From contig OZ035962.1 of NCBI GenBank assembly GCA_964034945.1, positions 69,020,274-69,084,273 on the forward strand: DNA of 64,000 nucleotides, read 5' to 3'. The notes beneath the pieces are model-generated. The model did no database searches. It saw only the letters and a list, made by a program, of their open reading frames with translations, and was not told the DNA's origin. Position numbers and translations under genes: made by a program. Of the stretch, positions 1-10,883 are shown one piece after another. How positions within the stretch are numbered: the stretch's first letter is position 1; each line of letters begins with the position of its first letter. This DNA is from Chrysopilus asiliformis (Eukaryota > Arthropoda > Insecta > Diptera > Rhagionidae).

Positions 1-361
1 GCACCTTGTAAGCGTGTAAATGCAAGTCTTTATGCATAATGTTCATCAACGACGAGCGTGGGAGGTGCAATTGTTGGGCACGACGACGAGTTGAGGTGGA
101 CGGCTCTTCAGCCACACTATCGCGAACAGCAGCAATATTTTCTGCAGTACGAGCTGTACGAGCATGCACTGGTGTTTTCACATCTCCTACAGACCCGGTT
201 TGCTCAAATTTTTGCACGATTTTTCCGATTGTACGCACATTTGGACGATTAAATTGACCGAAAAAATCACGAAGTGCACGATATGCATTTTGATTTGAAC
301 GCCCATTTTCATAATAAGCCTGAATAACTTTAACGCGTTGCTCGATTGTGTATCTTTCCAT
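1..361 (-). CDS. DUF4817-type Tc1/mariner transposase, N-terminal part, cut by the window edge
   Basis: An uninterrupted frame of 120 codons runs from an ATG at 361 to base 1 on the minus strand and is still open at the edge. It starts MERYTIEQRVKVIQAYYENG and continues with a basic helix-turn-helix region (DFFGQFNRPNVRTIGKIVQK) and an Arg-rich stretch ending in an LHLHAYKV motif. I recognise this as the DNA-binding front half (DUF4817) of an IS630/Tc1/mariner-type insect transposase that would cut and paste its own element. The DDE catalytic part would lie outside the window. Decayed pieces of the C-terminal half of related elements are at 36.9-37.2 kb and 54.9-55.7 kb. The visible part is intact, so this copy may be young. 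Family assignment is from memory of the protein family. Confidence 0.85.
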   Translation of the reverse strand, partial: MERYTIEQRVKVIQAYYENGRSNQNAYRALRDFFGQFNRPNVRTIGKIVQKFEQTGSVGDVKTPVHARTARTAENIAAVRDSVAEEPSTSTRRRAQQLHLPRSSLMNIMHKDLHLHAYKV

Positions 362-478
362 GGTTGAAATTGAGTTAGTCTGAAATTGAGAAATGTCAAA
401 TGAAATGCAGAAAAAAACTTGACGTTTAGGTGTGGTTCACATTCAACATCGGCCCTTAAAATTTAACCACCCTTTATA
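1..478 (-). mobile_element. DUF4817-type transposon, 5' end
   Basis: This is the transposase start plus 117 bases of leader, ending near 478 (terminal motif TTTAACCACCCTTTATA). The boundary is supported by a second copy at 41991-42137, which matches 332-478 over 147 bases with about two mismatches and stops matching at the same base. Confidence 0.75.
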
Positions 479-1420
479 TTAAAAATATTATGACGTCATC
501 CAAATTACTTTAATTCTCAATTCTTTCCCAGGTACGTAATATCTGATGTAAACAATACATTCGTGATACTTTGCAGGAAATATTATATATTCTTGCTTCA
601 TTCCTTCAAGTTCACGAAGACAGATGTACTGTTCCAACTCTTCTATTTAAGATATGTTTTTTAATCGTTCAAAGCAAGTTTCTAATCTCAAAATCTCACG
701 AACTTTAACTCCATTCGTGGGATCCACAGACACCTCTAAAATATCTTATGAATTGGTAAATCTTGAGGATTTGTCTGTTTCATTCACCTCAACTGGCAAC
801 TATTTTCGGCTATCATTCAGTGGATCCGGGTGGGTGAGAAAACAGAATTTGTAAGATTATAAAAATGTGCCGAATAAAAAAAATATACAAAAAGAAAAAT
901 CTAATTAAGAAAATGTGAAGAAAATGGAAGGAATGGTTACCTTGTATTAACAAAATGGAACTTCATCATTGGCCAAACCCGAAGCTATACACAAAAAATT
1001 TAAATTTTGCGCCAAATTTCTATCCGTCGTTACTCATTTCTCTTCTCTTATCTCTAAAACTCCTAGCAAATCATTACGAAACCAATTCTTTATTCAAAGA
1101 AATACGGACATTGACCATTTTATAATTCATTTATTTTAATAAAATCCTTCTCTTCTTAATATTATTTTCAGTTTTTATAAAATAATAATTTAGGAAATTA
1201 ATTTTAACATTATTGGGGATTTTCATATTTAGGTTTAAGTTTCGACTAGAAATCGATTCTAGTTTTAACTATAATATTCTATTTTTTTAATGGTTCAATT
1301 CTGAATTAATTGATAAAAGGGCCATATTCACAATAGACACTTTAAAATATTTAAATTTTAAATTTTACCTTGCAAATAAATAAATAAAATAATCGATAAA
1401 TAATCAAACAAATACCCAGA
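479..1420. other. AT-rich spacer, no gene seen
   Basis: No coding frame with recognisable protein features, no RNA gene and no clear repeat were seen. Short open frames here have no family signature. Confidence 0.5.
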
Positions 1421-1917
1421 CAGGGGTGCGTTCTTTTATTAACCGTGGTTAACCGCGGTAAAGAGAAATGCGTTCTTAAATGCCTACGGTTAACGCTCAG
1501 TAAACTTTACTGCCGTTCCTAAATGCCAAAGTTAAACTGTCAAAGTTACTTTTCTCAACTCTGCTCGAGAGCTGAGTTGGAGAAAGTTAACTTTAATTGT
1601 AATTAAAGAACGCGATAAAGTTAACCGAGACGGTTACAACTGTCAATCAACTGTCAATTCTTCTCGTAGTTTCGAATGAGTTTTGTGCAGAATAATGGAG
1701 GATTTTATTGTGGTCCTTGTAAATGAAAAATACGACATCAAGAAGAATTCTATTTTTTTAAATGTATTGTTGTGCACATCACTGCTGTCAAAGTTAACCA
1801 AATCGCGTTCTTTTAATCAGAGTTAACGTCGGTAAAATTTCAACTTTGGCAATCAGCTGTTCTAACTTTGACAAACCCAACCTTTACTTTACTCGGGAAT
1901 AAAGGAACGCACCCCTG
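1421..1917. mobile_element. MITE with CAGGGGTGCGTTC terminal inverted repeats
   Basis: The left end reads CAGGGGTGCGTTCTTTTATT and the right end is its near-exact reverse complement (AATAAAGGAACGCACCCCTG). The interior has further short inverted motifs built on GTTAAC and AACTTTG and no coding capacity. I found no convincing target duplication, so the superfamily is open; the CAGGG start would suit hAT. Confidence 0.7.
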
Positions 1918-2048
1918 TTAAATTAATATGAACGGATACAAATTAAGGGTATTCTATTATCCCGTAAAGAATTCGGGCTCTTCCGTTTGTCGAAACGAAT
2001 ATTTTTGCCATTTTAGCTCGAATTTTTAATTTATAAAAATACCTGTAA

Positions 2049-2395
2049 AGGTAGAAATAGATACTGCGATGGTCGGTACAATCGTCGGGCCGATTTGCGG
2101 TTGCATGCGATAATTGTATATGCGCACGAAATGACGGTTGGGCCCGATATCGCACGGTCGTACGTCTCTGAGCCAAAACCTGCGGTCGCATGCGGCAGAT
2201 TGTATCGTTTGTGGTCCGCCATGCGACCCTCGATACGATATTATTTCACAACTGTTCGAGTGATATTTGCTAGTAAAAACTGATTATTCGATCAAATTGC
2301 AAGTAAATCGTATCGTGTGTGTGCTGTATACAACCGTCGGCCCGATATCGGTCCAACACAAGTCGGTACGACCATCGCAGCATCTATTTCTACCT
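2049..2395. mobile_element. MITE, 28-bp inverted repeats, TAA target duplication
   Basis: The ends AGGTAGAAATAGATACTGCG and CGCAGCATCTATTTCTACCT are inverted copies with one mismatch, flanked on both sides by TAA (2046-2048 and 2396-2398). A 3-bp TWA/TTA duplication is typical of PIF/Harbinger elements. The interior is rich in CG and CGATATCG-like palindromic words, unlike the AT-rich surroundings. It encodes no protein. Confidence 0.8.
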
Positions 2396-2398
2396 TAA

Positions 2399-3183
2399 TA
2401 TCTTTAGTAAATAAAAGGCTTCTAAATTTTGTCAAAAATATTGCTAAAAATGGGTTTCAAAACGTGCATATATTTCTTGTGAAAAAATATTTTAGAAAAT
2501 CAAGGCACCAAATATACTAACTTCAGATACCGTATAATATAGTTCATTTCGGAAAATACTCAATCTTCTTTTATTCTGGTCAATATTTCAATAGTCTCGT
2601 ATTTAACATTCGTTGTTAAGGGCCAGTAATTTCTTAACATTCCTTGTTAAAGGCCAGTTCTTCGTTAACATTTGTTGTTAAGGACATTCTTCAATCGCAT
2701 CATCATTTCTTAAACTTAATCTTTTGTCTGGCCCTAATCAAAAATCACGTTTGCTGTCTCATGGGGTCACAGTGACCCTAGTGTACCATCTATAAAATTA
2801 ATATACAGAAAATTAATAAAAAAAAGGGAAAATGAATAAAAAAGAAAAATGTTTATTTAATTATCTAGAAGTCCTCAATTTGAGAAATAGTGGCAAATGA
2901 AAGGTTTAGTTATTGACATTTTTTCTCCTTACTAATAATATTGAACCAATTGGATTATTTGAAATTCATTTGTAAATATGGAAAATTTTGATGACTGTAT
3001 ATACCACGTCAATTTGTCGTGAGTCTATAAACTTTGTAATAACAAAATTTATGAACTCGCATAAGTTGGTCGTGATGGAGCGCTGCCTGATAAAACCGTG
3101 TTGATTTACGCTAAGAATATTTCTACAGTTTGATATATCATTGGGGTTACTGGAAGTAACATTCTTATAACAAAGAGAACTAT
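2399..3183. other. Spacer with short GTTAAGGGCCAGT-type tandem words
   Basis: Around 2600-2690 a phrase like TTAACATTCGTTGTTAAGG is repeated three times at about 45-bp spacing. Otherwise this is AT-rich sequence without a supported gene. Confidence 0.5.
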
Positions 3184-3404
3184 ATTGAAATTTCTTGGCT
3201 TATAGGTCTATAGCAAAATGTAATTGTTTTTGTGGATGTTTTCACATCCAAATTTCCTTTAACAGGTGAGGCATGTTTGCCCTGAAACCCTATTAGTTTG
3301 TTTCTGGCACGGAAGCTGGCTCACCGTCATCAAAGCTTGCTTTACCAGCTTCCACGCAGGCTTACAGGACTTGGTAGAGTAAGACTCGATTTGAGTACTT
3401 ATAG
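3184..3404 (+). repeat. Structured ~225-bp dispersed repeat, copy 1 of 4
   Basis: It begins ATTGAAATTTCTTGGCTTAT and ends TTTGAGTACTTATAG. It contains a short hairpin (GGATG, 6-nt loop, CATCC at about 3236-3251) and two interleaved stems: GGAAGCTGG 3311-3319 with CCAGCTTCC 3345-3353, and AAGCTTGC 3333-3340 with GCAGGCTT 3356-3363. Other copies are at 11709, 40826 (minus) and 62824. No Pol III A/B boxes or frame are seen. Confidence 0.8.
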
Positions 3405-3649
3405 AGAACTATGTGCGCGATTACACTTGGCGATTTTAGGGCTCACTTAAGTCGATTTTCGGGAGAAACGATTGCGGAGATGGAAAGGAAAAATCGCCCT
3501 ACGAGCAAGAAGTATTCGCTGTCTCTGTTTTGACCGAAATAAATGACAGAGAGAAACGAGATAGCAAATACCACTTTTTCTTCTAACTCGAAACAAACGC
3601 TTGAACTGTCAAAGCTGAAGCCGAAGCTGAAGTCCACAAAGCCGCAATT

Positions 3650-3899
3650 CTGTTTACACCTTTACGGAATACCACTCCAGATTCAAATCCTAAGCTCAAG
3701 TAGATCCCGTCACATTAAGATATGCAGACATACTCCCTTGATTATGGCAAGGTTATTTTTGGTCAGAGCGGCAAAAATTTGGAATAGTCTAACCCCAGAT
3801 CTACACAGAGTTTATAAGACAAATAATTTCAAGGTTAAAGTTCGCTTTTACTTTGAGTCTAATAGACCATCGGAAGCCTTGAGACATTGGCCTGGTTAG
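3650..3899 (+). pseudogene. LINE ORF2 C-terminal remnant
   Basis: The frame ending at the TAG at 3899 encodes SRSRHIKICRHTPLIMARL, then an FLVRAAKIWNSLTPDL box and a short basic tail. The box (x-R-x-x-x-W/L-W-N-S-L-P) is typical of the last ~70 residues of reverse-transcriptase ORFs in the Jockey/CR1-type LINE superfamily. No RT catalytic motif precedes it, so this is a 5'-truncated fragment. The clade is not resolved. Confidence 0.6.
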
Positions 3900-4161
3900 A
3901 TTTTTCTATATTTTGGTTTGGCTGTTTTCTCTTCGTATTAGCTTTAACTGGGATTAGCGATATTAGTACGTGACAAAACTAATTCCCCATCTACCTGAGT
4001 TTATTTTTTTAATCGTTACTTGGATGAAACTCGACATCGTTATTAGAAATACAGAAATAGTTATTCAATATAACTAAAACTAAATTCTTTGACATTTAAA
4101 TTGTTCTTGAAGCAATATCCGTATAATGCATCTTAAACCAAAAAAGGCTGTAAATGACTTA

Positions 4162-4837
4162 TGCCCGGTTTTTCAGTGAAAGTTTAAACTTTAGTTTAGT
4201 TAAACTCACAATGAAGTTTAAACGACAGTTTAAACTTTTGGTGTTTCTCAGGCAAACGGAATTGAACGTTTTATTAAACTAAAGTTTAAACTTTTTTGTC
4301 AATTTTGCAGTCTACTATACAAGTAAAATATATTGAAATGTCAAATTTTTCAGTCATAAAATCATTGATGTATTTGTCTAGTTATCACTTTCGTAATATT
4401 TGTTTACGCATTAATTATAAAATTCTATAAAAAATAAAACGATTTTAATTTCGGTTGTTATTTCGGATCTTATTTCGGTTGTTATTTGGCTTGTGATTTC
4501 GGTTGTTATTTCGGATGCTATTTCCGTTGTGATTTCGGTTGTTATTTCGGTTGTAATTGTGTTTCAAATGTGTAAAAAAATATAGTGAAATTGTGGAGAC
4601 CAAAAAAAAGTGATGCAGTCCATTTTTATGTGTTTTATTCTTCATGGATCTACAAATGACAAATAAGTTTTGAAAAACGGCAGTTTAAACCCTCATCCAT
4701 GGCCGTTTAAGTTAAACTCCGTTTAAACTTTTGGTTAGAGATAAACTGTCACTGAAAAACACAATTTCGTGCTAAACGGCAGTTTAAACTTTATCGTCGG
4801 TTAAACGGAGTTTAAACTGTCACTGACGAACCGGGCA
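4162..4837. mobile_element. MITE with TGCCCGGTT ends and TTA target duplication
   Basis: The left end TGCCCGGTTTTTCAGTGAAA and the right end TCACTGACGAACCGGGCA are inverted, and TTA flanks both sides (4159-4161, 4838-4840). The subterminal parts carry many direct and inverted copies of AGTTTAAACT-like words. This fits a non-autonomous PIF/Harbinger-type element. Confidence 0.8.
4447..4560. repeat. Minisatellite inside the MITE (TTATTTCGGTTG units)
   Basis: About nine imperfect 12-bp units of the form TTATTTCGGTTG/GATTTCGGTTGT lie in the core of the element at 4162-4837. Read on the minus strand they give an artificial Asn/Arg-rich peptide, which I do not regard as a gene. Confidence 0.8.
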
Positions 4838-4840
4838 TTA

Positions 4841-5624
4841 CTATCATTTTCCTTCAAACAAACTATTATTGCGCCGACTTTATATTTACAAATATAGAAT
4901 ACCCATTACGCTAGATTTTAACAATTTAAATTTTTTTGGTACTCAAATATAAATTTTAAAAATTATTTTTCATTTTTTTGCGCTTTAATTTTATTATATT
5001 GGTTCTATTTTTGTAATTTTTCGGTTTAACATACTTTTTATTTGATACATTACTATGGGATGACTTTCTCACGGAATTCATAGTAGCAAGAAGAGTACCT
5101 GAGTTTATAGTATTAAACTAGTCACCTTTTAAGCATATACTCACCTTTTAACTGTCGTTGTGCTGCCACCTTTTTCTTAGAAAAAGATCTTAAACTACAA
5201 TTTTTGGCAACGAAACTCTAATTTCGATTAACAAGTTTGAATTTTTCTGAGAACGCAGCAACTATTTCGACAACGCTGCTAACGAATTTCTATTTACTTG
5301 AATTTCTAGTAATTGAATATCAATTTTTATTAACCACCTACAAAATTCAGAGAACCAAGAACAAAAGCCTTTTTTCCTGAAATCAGAAATTTTATTAGAA
5401 TAGCGTCTTATAACAAAATTACAGCTAATTTTGTAAAAAAATGATATAATGTAAAAAATTGATTTTCTTAATAAAAAATACTTGGCAATAAATAAAATCT
5501 TTTAGCAATATGAATGTTAAAATAAATCCATTTACAATAATAAATAACAGTAATTTTTTCTTCTTCTAAATCTAAATCTGTCTATAAGTTACAATTAATA
5601 ACATATACATGTAATAAAGATTTA
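4841..5624. other. 3' flank of DPH1, AT-rich
   Basis: No gene is seen. On the minus strand an AATAAA (plus-strand TTTATT at 5391-5396) lies about 230 bases past the DPH1 stop and may be its polyadenylation signal. Confidence 0.45.
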
Positions 5625-6941
5625 TCATGTTTTCTTCTCGCCGTTGTCATCAGTTTTCTCGAGTTCGCCCCGCACGCAGCGACCACAGCATCCTGCCGAT
5701 GGCCGATTTTCGCACTCCCCTAGAGCTGGAGGCTTAAAGTTCGGGGTCCAAGGTCCGAGGCTGTCAGTGGCATAGAAATCCATGGGATAGGCATTGTTTG
5801 GTGCGGAAATATCAGGTGTCCACTCAACATCGCCCAAGGCAACAGATAGCTCGTACGGCGACAGCAGAGGTTTCTTAAAGGCACTACCCCAATCTATGGA
5901 TAAACGAGGGCAGGCAACCTGTACGAAGGCATCCACATCTTCGAAAAGTTCTAGCTTCTGTGGGAATATCTCTGATAGCAGTATCGTAACGGTTTCGTAG
6001 TTCTTGGCCTTCAATCGCTTATTTATAAACTGAAGAACGCGAGTTGACCCCTGGCGACCCAACGTGCCGAGTATTACGCCAAATTTTTTAGCTTTTTTTG
6101 CGCGGCAAATTTGATCCCATCTTATCGCTTGCATCGCCTTGTGATTGTATTCTTCTAGGGTGAATCGCTTCTCGTATGGATCATAGCGATACGCCTTGAC
6201 TTTGGGATTGGCTATCATGGCTGCCTCTAGATGAAACCTTCCATCACCTACGTAAATCAGGGTAGTGGTAGTCTGAGGTAAACGAGGAGCTGTGCAGCCC
6301 AAAATCTCACCAGGGCTTAACGGTTTCGCCTGTGGGATGATTACATCATAGCCTAACTTCCTCAATTCACCTGTGATTGCCTGTAGAGTCGTTACGAACT
6401 GAATTGTGCTAACAAGAGCTATTTGTCCTTGGTCGTGGTCACTGCTCAAGGGAAAGTTTAATTGAACCGATTCAATGAGGTGCAGTGGATCGATTTTAAT
6501 GTCGACGAAAATGTAGAGGACTTTAACGCTATTGGTTTGATCGACTGGAATCAAGCAGCTGTGTCCAAAATGTACCAGTAGATCAGCTCCAAGGGCCTTT
6601 GCTGTGATGTCGTCAATACAACATGCTCCATAAGTCACGTCGCCCATCACTACAGTGTCTGCATCACAGAAACGCTCAATAATATCGCTAATTACTAAAG
6701 AAAACATTAAAAGGCCTTCGGGCAGCTGAAGTGCGACTCTTTTGGCCTTCAGCTCTCTGACTCGCCACACGATTTTATGAAGTTCAAAATTGTAATTACT
6801 CGGAAGACGTTCTATGGCAGCATTCAGTTGAACATCCTTTAGGACCTCGTCTGGTATCTTATTCACTTTTGCCTTTGATTTGAACACCTTTTTCGGTTTG
6901 GCTCGCACCACAACTACTCCCGGAGTCTCTATTTCCAACAT
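5625..6941 (-). CDS. DPH1: Diphthamide biosynthesis protein 1 (3-amino-3-carboxypropyl transferase subunit)
   Basis: A single uninterrupted 438-codon exon, close to the ~440 residues usual for the family. DPH1 works with DPH2 in the cytosol. A non-classical radical-SAM [4Fe-4S] centre moves the 3-amino-3-carboxypropyl group of SAM onto a histidine of translation elongation factor 2, the first step to diphthamide. The three cluster-cysteine regions are visible: YGACCIDD (C107/C108), LGCTAPRLP (C216) and [12 protein letters not shown] (C344). Other family blocks are [28 protein letters not shown] and the C-terminal [13 protein letters not shown]. The ATG at 6941 gives the usual lysine-rich N-terminus. 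It stands alone; the nearest gene is over 7 kb away. No break or missing residue was seen. Confidence 0.95.
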   Translation of the reverse strand: MLEIETPGVVVVRAKPKKVFKSKAKVNKIPDEVLKDVQLNAAIERLPSNYNFELHKIVWRVRELKAKRVALQLPEGLLMFSLVISDIIERFCDADTVVMGDVTYGACCIDDITAKALGADLLVHFGHSCLIPVDQTNSVKVLYIFVDIKIDPLHLIESVQLNFPLSSDHDQGQIALVSTIQFVTTLQAITGELRKLGYDVIIPQAKPLSPGEILGCTAPRLPQTTTTLIYVGDGRFHLEAAMIANPKVKAYRYDPYEKRFTLEEYNHKAMQAIRWDQICRAKKAKKFGVILGTLGRQGSTRVLQFINKRLKAKNYETVTILLSEIFPQKLELFEDVDAFVQVACPRLSIDWGSAFKKPLLSPYELSVALGDVEWTPDISAPNNAYPMDFYATDSLGPWTPNFKPPALGECENRPSAGCCGRCVRGELEKTDDNGEKKT

Positions 6942-7435
6942 TTCAAGATTCTTTGTTGCTCGCAGCTCACAATTCGAAATTCTTTAAATCTATAAGCAGT
7001 CAATGTAAACAGTTACTAAAAAAAACACTTTTTGCTTTGTCCGTTAAACTCTCACACCATTCCCTATGTGCACCAAACGACCATAACGAACATTCGTGAA
7101 GTCACGTAGTCACTAAAACTCGCTTTTTTTTTGAATGTCGGATTTTTTGGCGTTCCTCTTTCACTCCCAGTAATTACGGGTTTTTCCTCAACTTACTATT
7201 TTGACTAATCACTTTTATTGCACTCTGTTTTATAAATTATTTACAGCTCTGCAGTTCAACGTGTTTCAATTCACATTTTCATTGAAAAACAGATTCTGGC
7301 CACAATAGTACATAAGCCCACTGAAAGTACATTCGATGTACTTTTAAAATGTGACAGCCAACTAAAGACCATGTCCCAAGGCAGCAAGGCAAACCACTTC
7401 GAAATAGGCTGTCCAAAATCCACAAATTAAACTAA
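6942..7435. other. 5' flank of DPH1
   Basis: Presumed promoter and leader of the minus-strand DPH1 gene. No clear TATA box or other named site could be assigned. A run of T and several AC-rich stretches are the only features seen. Confidence 0.4.
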
Positions 7436-7881
7436 TGGGGCTATTCACGAATGTAAATGTATCTGCAACTGTAACTTTACATGTTCCACATGATCCACAC
7501 TAATTTTACATTAGATTCCAAATTGGTATTCACAAACTGTAACTGAATAATAGGGATTCCTGACAGTTGCTTCTTCTGAACTGTATAACAAATCGTATAA
7601 ACATTTCTTTCTAAGTATTTTTATTTAACTTACTCAGAATCTTCTTCCCATCCATTATACAACAATATTAAGTCCGACATATTTCCTTTATTCTTAAAAT
7701 TTTGCATTTTTCTTAAAAAATGTAACCTTATGGATAAGTTTTCTCTCGGCATAAACTTACAGATGATTTGACAGCTAGTTACAGATACAGAATGTCAAAG
7801 TTACAGTTTGTGAATAGCAAAGTGGACTGAAAATGTAAAGTTACAGATACAGAGCAATCTTACATTTTAAGAATAGGCCCA
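7436..7881. mobile_element. MITE, TGGGGCTATTC ends, TAA target duplication
   Basis: The left end TGGGGCTATTCACGAATGTA and the right end (reverse complement TGGGCCTATTCTTAAAATGT) are inverted over about 45 bases, sharing CTGTAACTTTACAT further in. TAA flanks both sides (7433-7435, 7882-7884). A second inverted pair (TTCACAAACTGTAACT and AGTTACAGTTTGTGAA) lies inside. Non-coding, PIF/Harbinger-like. Confidence 0.8.
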
Positions 7882-9222
7882 TAAAGGTATCTGCATGACA
7901 TTTATACGCGAACTGTTTAGTCTTATACGCCTATTATGGGCGTCTTGCGGACTCCAAAGTCGCTAGTCTGTTCATTATATTCGATTTTATGAGAGACCGC
8001 TTGCTTTCAACAACTGCGAACGATGCAATGGCATGCGATGCTATGCGATGAACTGTCAAACAGGACTTTTTGCTAACCTTGTTTTTTGATTTTTCAGGAT
8101 TAAAATGTTTATAATGGATATCATTACCCCCTCACTAGTTAAAATAATAAATGAAAGTATGCTAAATGGAAGCTTTCCTTCTTGTCTCAAAAAAGCTATA
8201 ATTGTGCCAATCCACAAATCTGGGAATAAAGCTGAGTGCGGAAACTATAGGCCCATTTCATTGCTAAATACCTTCAGTAAAATCTACGAAAAAATAATAA
8301 ACATCAGAATCAGGAATTTCATAGAACACACATGTGGATTTGACGCGAAACAGTTTGGATTTCAGGAGCACTGTGGTACAGAGTCTGCAATAATCGAGGC
8401 ACTTCATACAATAAATGTTGGACTTGATGAAGGTAACTATGTGAGTGCTACCTTAATTGATCTTAAAAAAGCCTTTGATACAGTGGATCATGGTATTCTC
8501 CTAAGATCTCTTGAATATCTTGGAATTAGAGGTTTAGCTAACAAACTTATCCGTAGTTATCTCCAACTCAGAACAGCTTCAACTCAGATCGGCGGAATTA
8601 TTAGTGATCCGGTGAATATTGAAGCAGGTGTCCCACAAGGATCGGTTCTTGGCCCTACTCTATATTTGTTATACATCCACAGTATGCAAAATATCTTCCT
8701 CAAAGGAGTATATATAGTAGTTGCTGATGACACAATTATCATTAACATTGCTCGAGATGGTAAAACACTGGAAGCTGATATCAATTGCGATTTAAAACGA
8801 TATAGAGATTGGACACTGCAAAATAGACTCACAGTAAATGCTGAAAAAACGCAATACATGCAGTGATGCGCATTTGATACATTTGTATCAATTTCGATAC
8901 TTCTTTTTCATAAATTTCACTTTTGATACAAAGATACATTTTTCCCTAAATATCATGAAATTGATACTTTTTTTAAAAAATGACAGTAAAAGGTTTTTTT
9001 TTAATTAAAATTGTATCAGTCAACATTATGTGGAAGTTGGTAAACACTACACAAATTATCGCATTATCCTGAACTCAGCCTGCCTGTAATCTTGAGCAAG
9101 AAATAAGCCGTATTGCTATGTAAATACAATTAATTTTCCTGAATATGTGCAGACCACAGATATCCTACTACTAGATCAAGCCATTTGCTATCTCAAATGG
9201 GCCACTGAAACGTCAAAAAGCT

Positions 9223-9594
9223 ATGACGAAAAAAAGGGAAATTAAAATTCTGGAAAGAAATGCTTATGCAGGTCCTCGATGGAATATTATTCAATCCCTA
9301 TACCGATTATTCATGTTAATATTCAGAGCTGCCACATACATTAATATGCAATTCCCTAAACCTGTGTATAAGTCTTATGAGTTCGATGTAAAACATATAA
9401 TTCAAGTGTTATTGAGTTTGTTAATTCGAACATCTGACATCACTAAAGTTCGAAAAATAAATGAGACAACCATAGTCACGCTGTCCCATATTTTTGCTAT
9501 GGAATTGTTCGAGTGCCGCGATCTAGTAGTACGATATCTGTGGTGCAGACGAATAACACGGACAATTTCAGAACTAACAACCCTATTCTGGTGA
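9223..9594 (+). other. Unrecognised open frame inside the hAT element
   Basis: A 123-codon frame beginning MTKKREIKILERNAYAGPRW lies between the subterminal repeats of the hAT element, and its last few codons run into the nested MITE. Its hydrophobic, Arg/Lys-containing composition looks more protein-like than most chance frames here, but I recognise no family. It may be a captured host-gene fragment or chance. Confidence 0.25.
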
Positions 9595-9693
9595 CTAGCA
9601 GTGACCGATGACTAGTCACAGCTCGGTCACAAAAGCTTCAAATTCTATGGACTTATGATCTGTGACTTAAGGGTCACAACGGCAGAATAGGGC
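9579..9693. mobile_element. ~110-bp MITE nested in the hAT element, copy 1
   Basis: The ends CCCTATTCTGG and CAGAATAGGG are inverted. The interior has GGTCAC/GTGAC words and CAAATTCTATGGACTTATGA. A second copy at 60411-60517 has the same order of words and is flanked by TTA. Confidence 0.7.
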
Positions 9694-10883
9694 CAATGAA
9701 ATGTTTTTTTTGTTATACGTTTGATTTTTTGTATGTGATTATATAGAAGAATCGACCTGCCAGTTTTGAAATTATAACAAATAATCTGAAAATTATGATT
9801 TTTTTCCGAAAATAAAATTGTTACTGCTTTTTTTACGTTTTTACGTCTTTTCCTTAGGTTGATGCTTTTTGATACTTTTTTCTGAAAAATTTGATACAAA
9901 AATTTTTTTATCATGCGCATCACTGAATACATGATATTCAGACAGAAAAACAAAGCCAATCTAAATATAAAAATTTTATTTGGTTCGACTGAACTGAATA
10001 GAGTTCAAACTGCGAAATATCTTGGTGTAGTTATGGACGAAAGATTAAGTTGGAAGTTTCATGTCCAGAGTATAAGAAAAAGAGTGGTTCCTCTTATTGG
10101 AGCTATGAAACGTTGCTCAGGATTCACACCAAAGGTGAAAACGTTCATAGTCATATCACATATTATTCCGAGAATGAGATACACAATATCGGCATGGAGT
10201 CATTGTTCTAAACATCTTATGGCAGTTATGAACAGGATGTTATGCAAATCGCTTAAAACGGCAAACAGCTTTCATTGGTCTACGCCCACAGAGGAGGTCT
10301 TCGAATCAACAGGAATAATGGACATTTATCAGCTAAGGGACTTTGAAAAAATAAAAATAGTATTCAAAGTGACTCACCAACTGATGAAAAGTAGTCTTTC
10401 ATTTCAAACACGAAGCGGATATCATGGAAGAGTGCTCCGTAATATGGACAAATTGGACGTCGATAGTGGTAGGACAGACAGACGACATAAGGGACTCCTA
10501 CGTACAGCTACGGATCTCTACAACAGCGTTCCAGAGGAATTGAAGAGGCTTAATTCTCTTGAGATTTTCAAAAATAAATTGGCCCAATGGCTAAAAAATC
10601 GGCGGAAAACTTGAGGCGGATTTTCTATGTAATATAATTGAATTGTTATTTATACTAATAGATTTTAATCAAAGTTATTAGTTCTATAGTTTAATTTAAA
10701 ATTAGCACTTAATTGTAAAGACTAGTCATTGTTATTTATATAATTGCTAATATTTATATGGCTCTCACACCAGTCTAACTGTTTTGAGCCTAATCAATTC
10801 AAAATATTGTGATGCTTTTAATAGCGAATTTTATTTTGTAAGTATGTATATGAATAATATAATATAATAATAAAAAAAAAAAA

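Larger units (their letters stand above)
8861..9925. mobile_element. Non-autonomous hAT element inserted in a LINE
   Basis: The ends are perfect inverted repeats, CAGTGATGCGCAT at 8861-8873 and ATGCGCATCACTG at 9913-9925. They are flanked by a perfect 8-bp target duplication AATACATG (8853-8860 and 9926-9933). CAGTG ends with an 8-bp duplication are diagnostic of hAT. The subterminal parts are rich in TTGATAC/GTATCAA words in both orientations, which could be transposase-binding sites. No transposase is encoded. A short MITE is nested at about 9579-9693. Confidence 0.92.
8105..10614 (+). pseudogene. LINE reverse transcriptase, disrupted
   Basis: Two pieces, 8105-8860 and 9934-10614, continue in the same frame once the inserted element and one copy of its 8-bp duplication are set aside. 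The first piece has IIVPIHKSGNKAECGNYRPI, the motif A box DLKKAFDTVDHGILL, motif B AGVPQGSVLGPTLY and motif C, which reads VVADDTI where the related element at 18.7 kb has VYADDT; the tyrosine before ADD is lost. The second piece has TAKYLGVVMDERLSW and ends with the FKNKLAQWLKNRRKT tail. The endonuclease domain and ORF1 are absent. This copy cannot be autonomous. Confidence 0.85.
8095..10883 (+). mobile_element. 5'-truncated CR1/L2-type LINE, split by a hAT element
   Basis: The reverse-transcriptase half of a non-LTR retrotransposon runs from about 8095 to an A-rich tail at 10867-10883. It is interrupted by the hAT element at 8861-9925. Its 3' region shares CTCACACCAGTCTAACTGTTTTG-like sequence with the 3' end of the full-length LINE at 15.4-19.8 kb (CTCATACCAGCC...CTGTTTTGC), so the two are relatives. 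Confidence 0.8.

Noticed and set aside
3305..3365. HDV-like ribozyme in the structured repeat
   Set aside because: Two interleaved stems are present, but only 4 nt lie between the second stem's 5' strand and the first stem's 3' strand, leaving no room for the P3 hairpin that HDV-like ribozymes need there.
4445..4645. Asn/Arg-repeat peptide on the minus strand
   Set aside because: It is the translation of a 12-bp minisatellite within a MITE.
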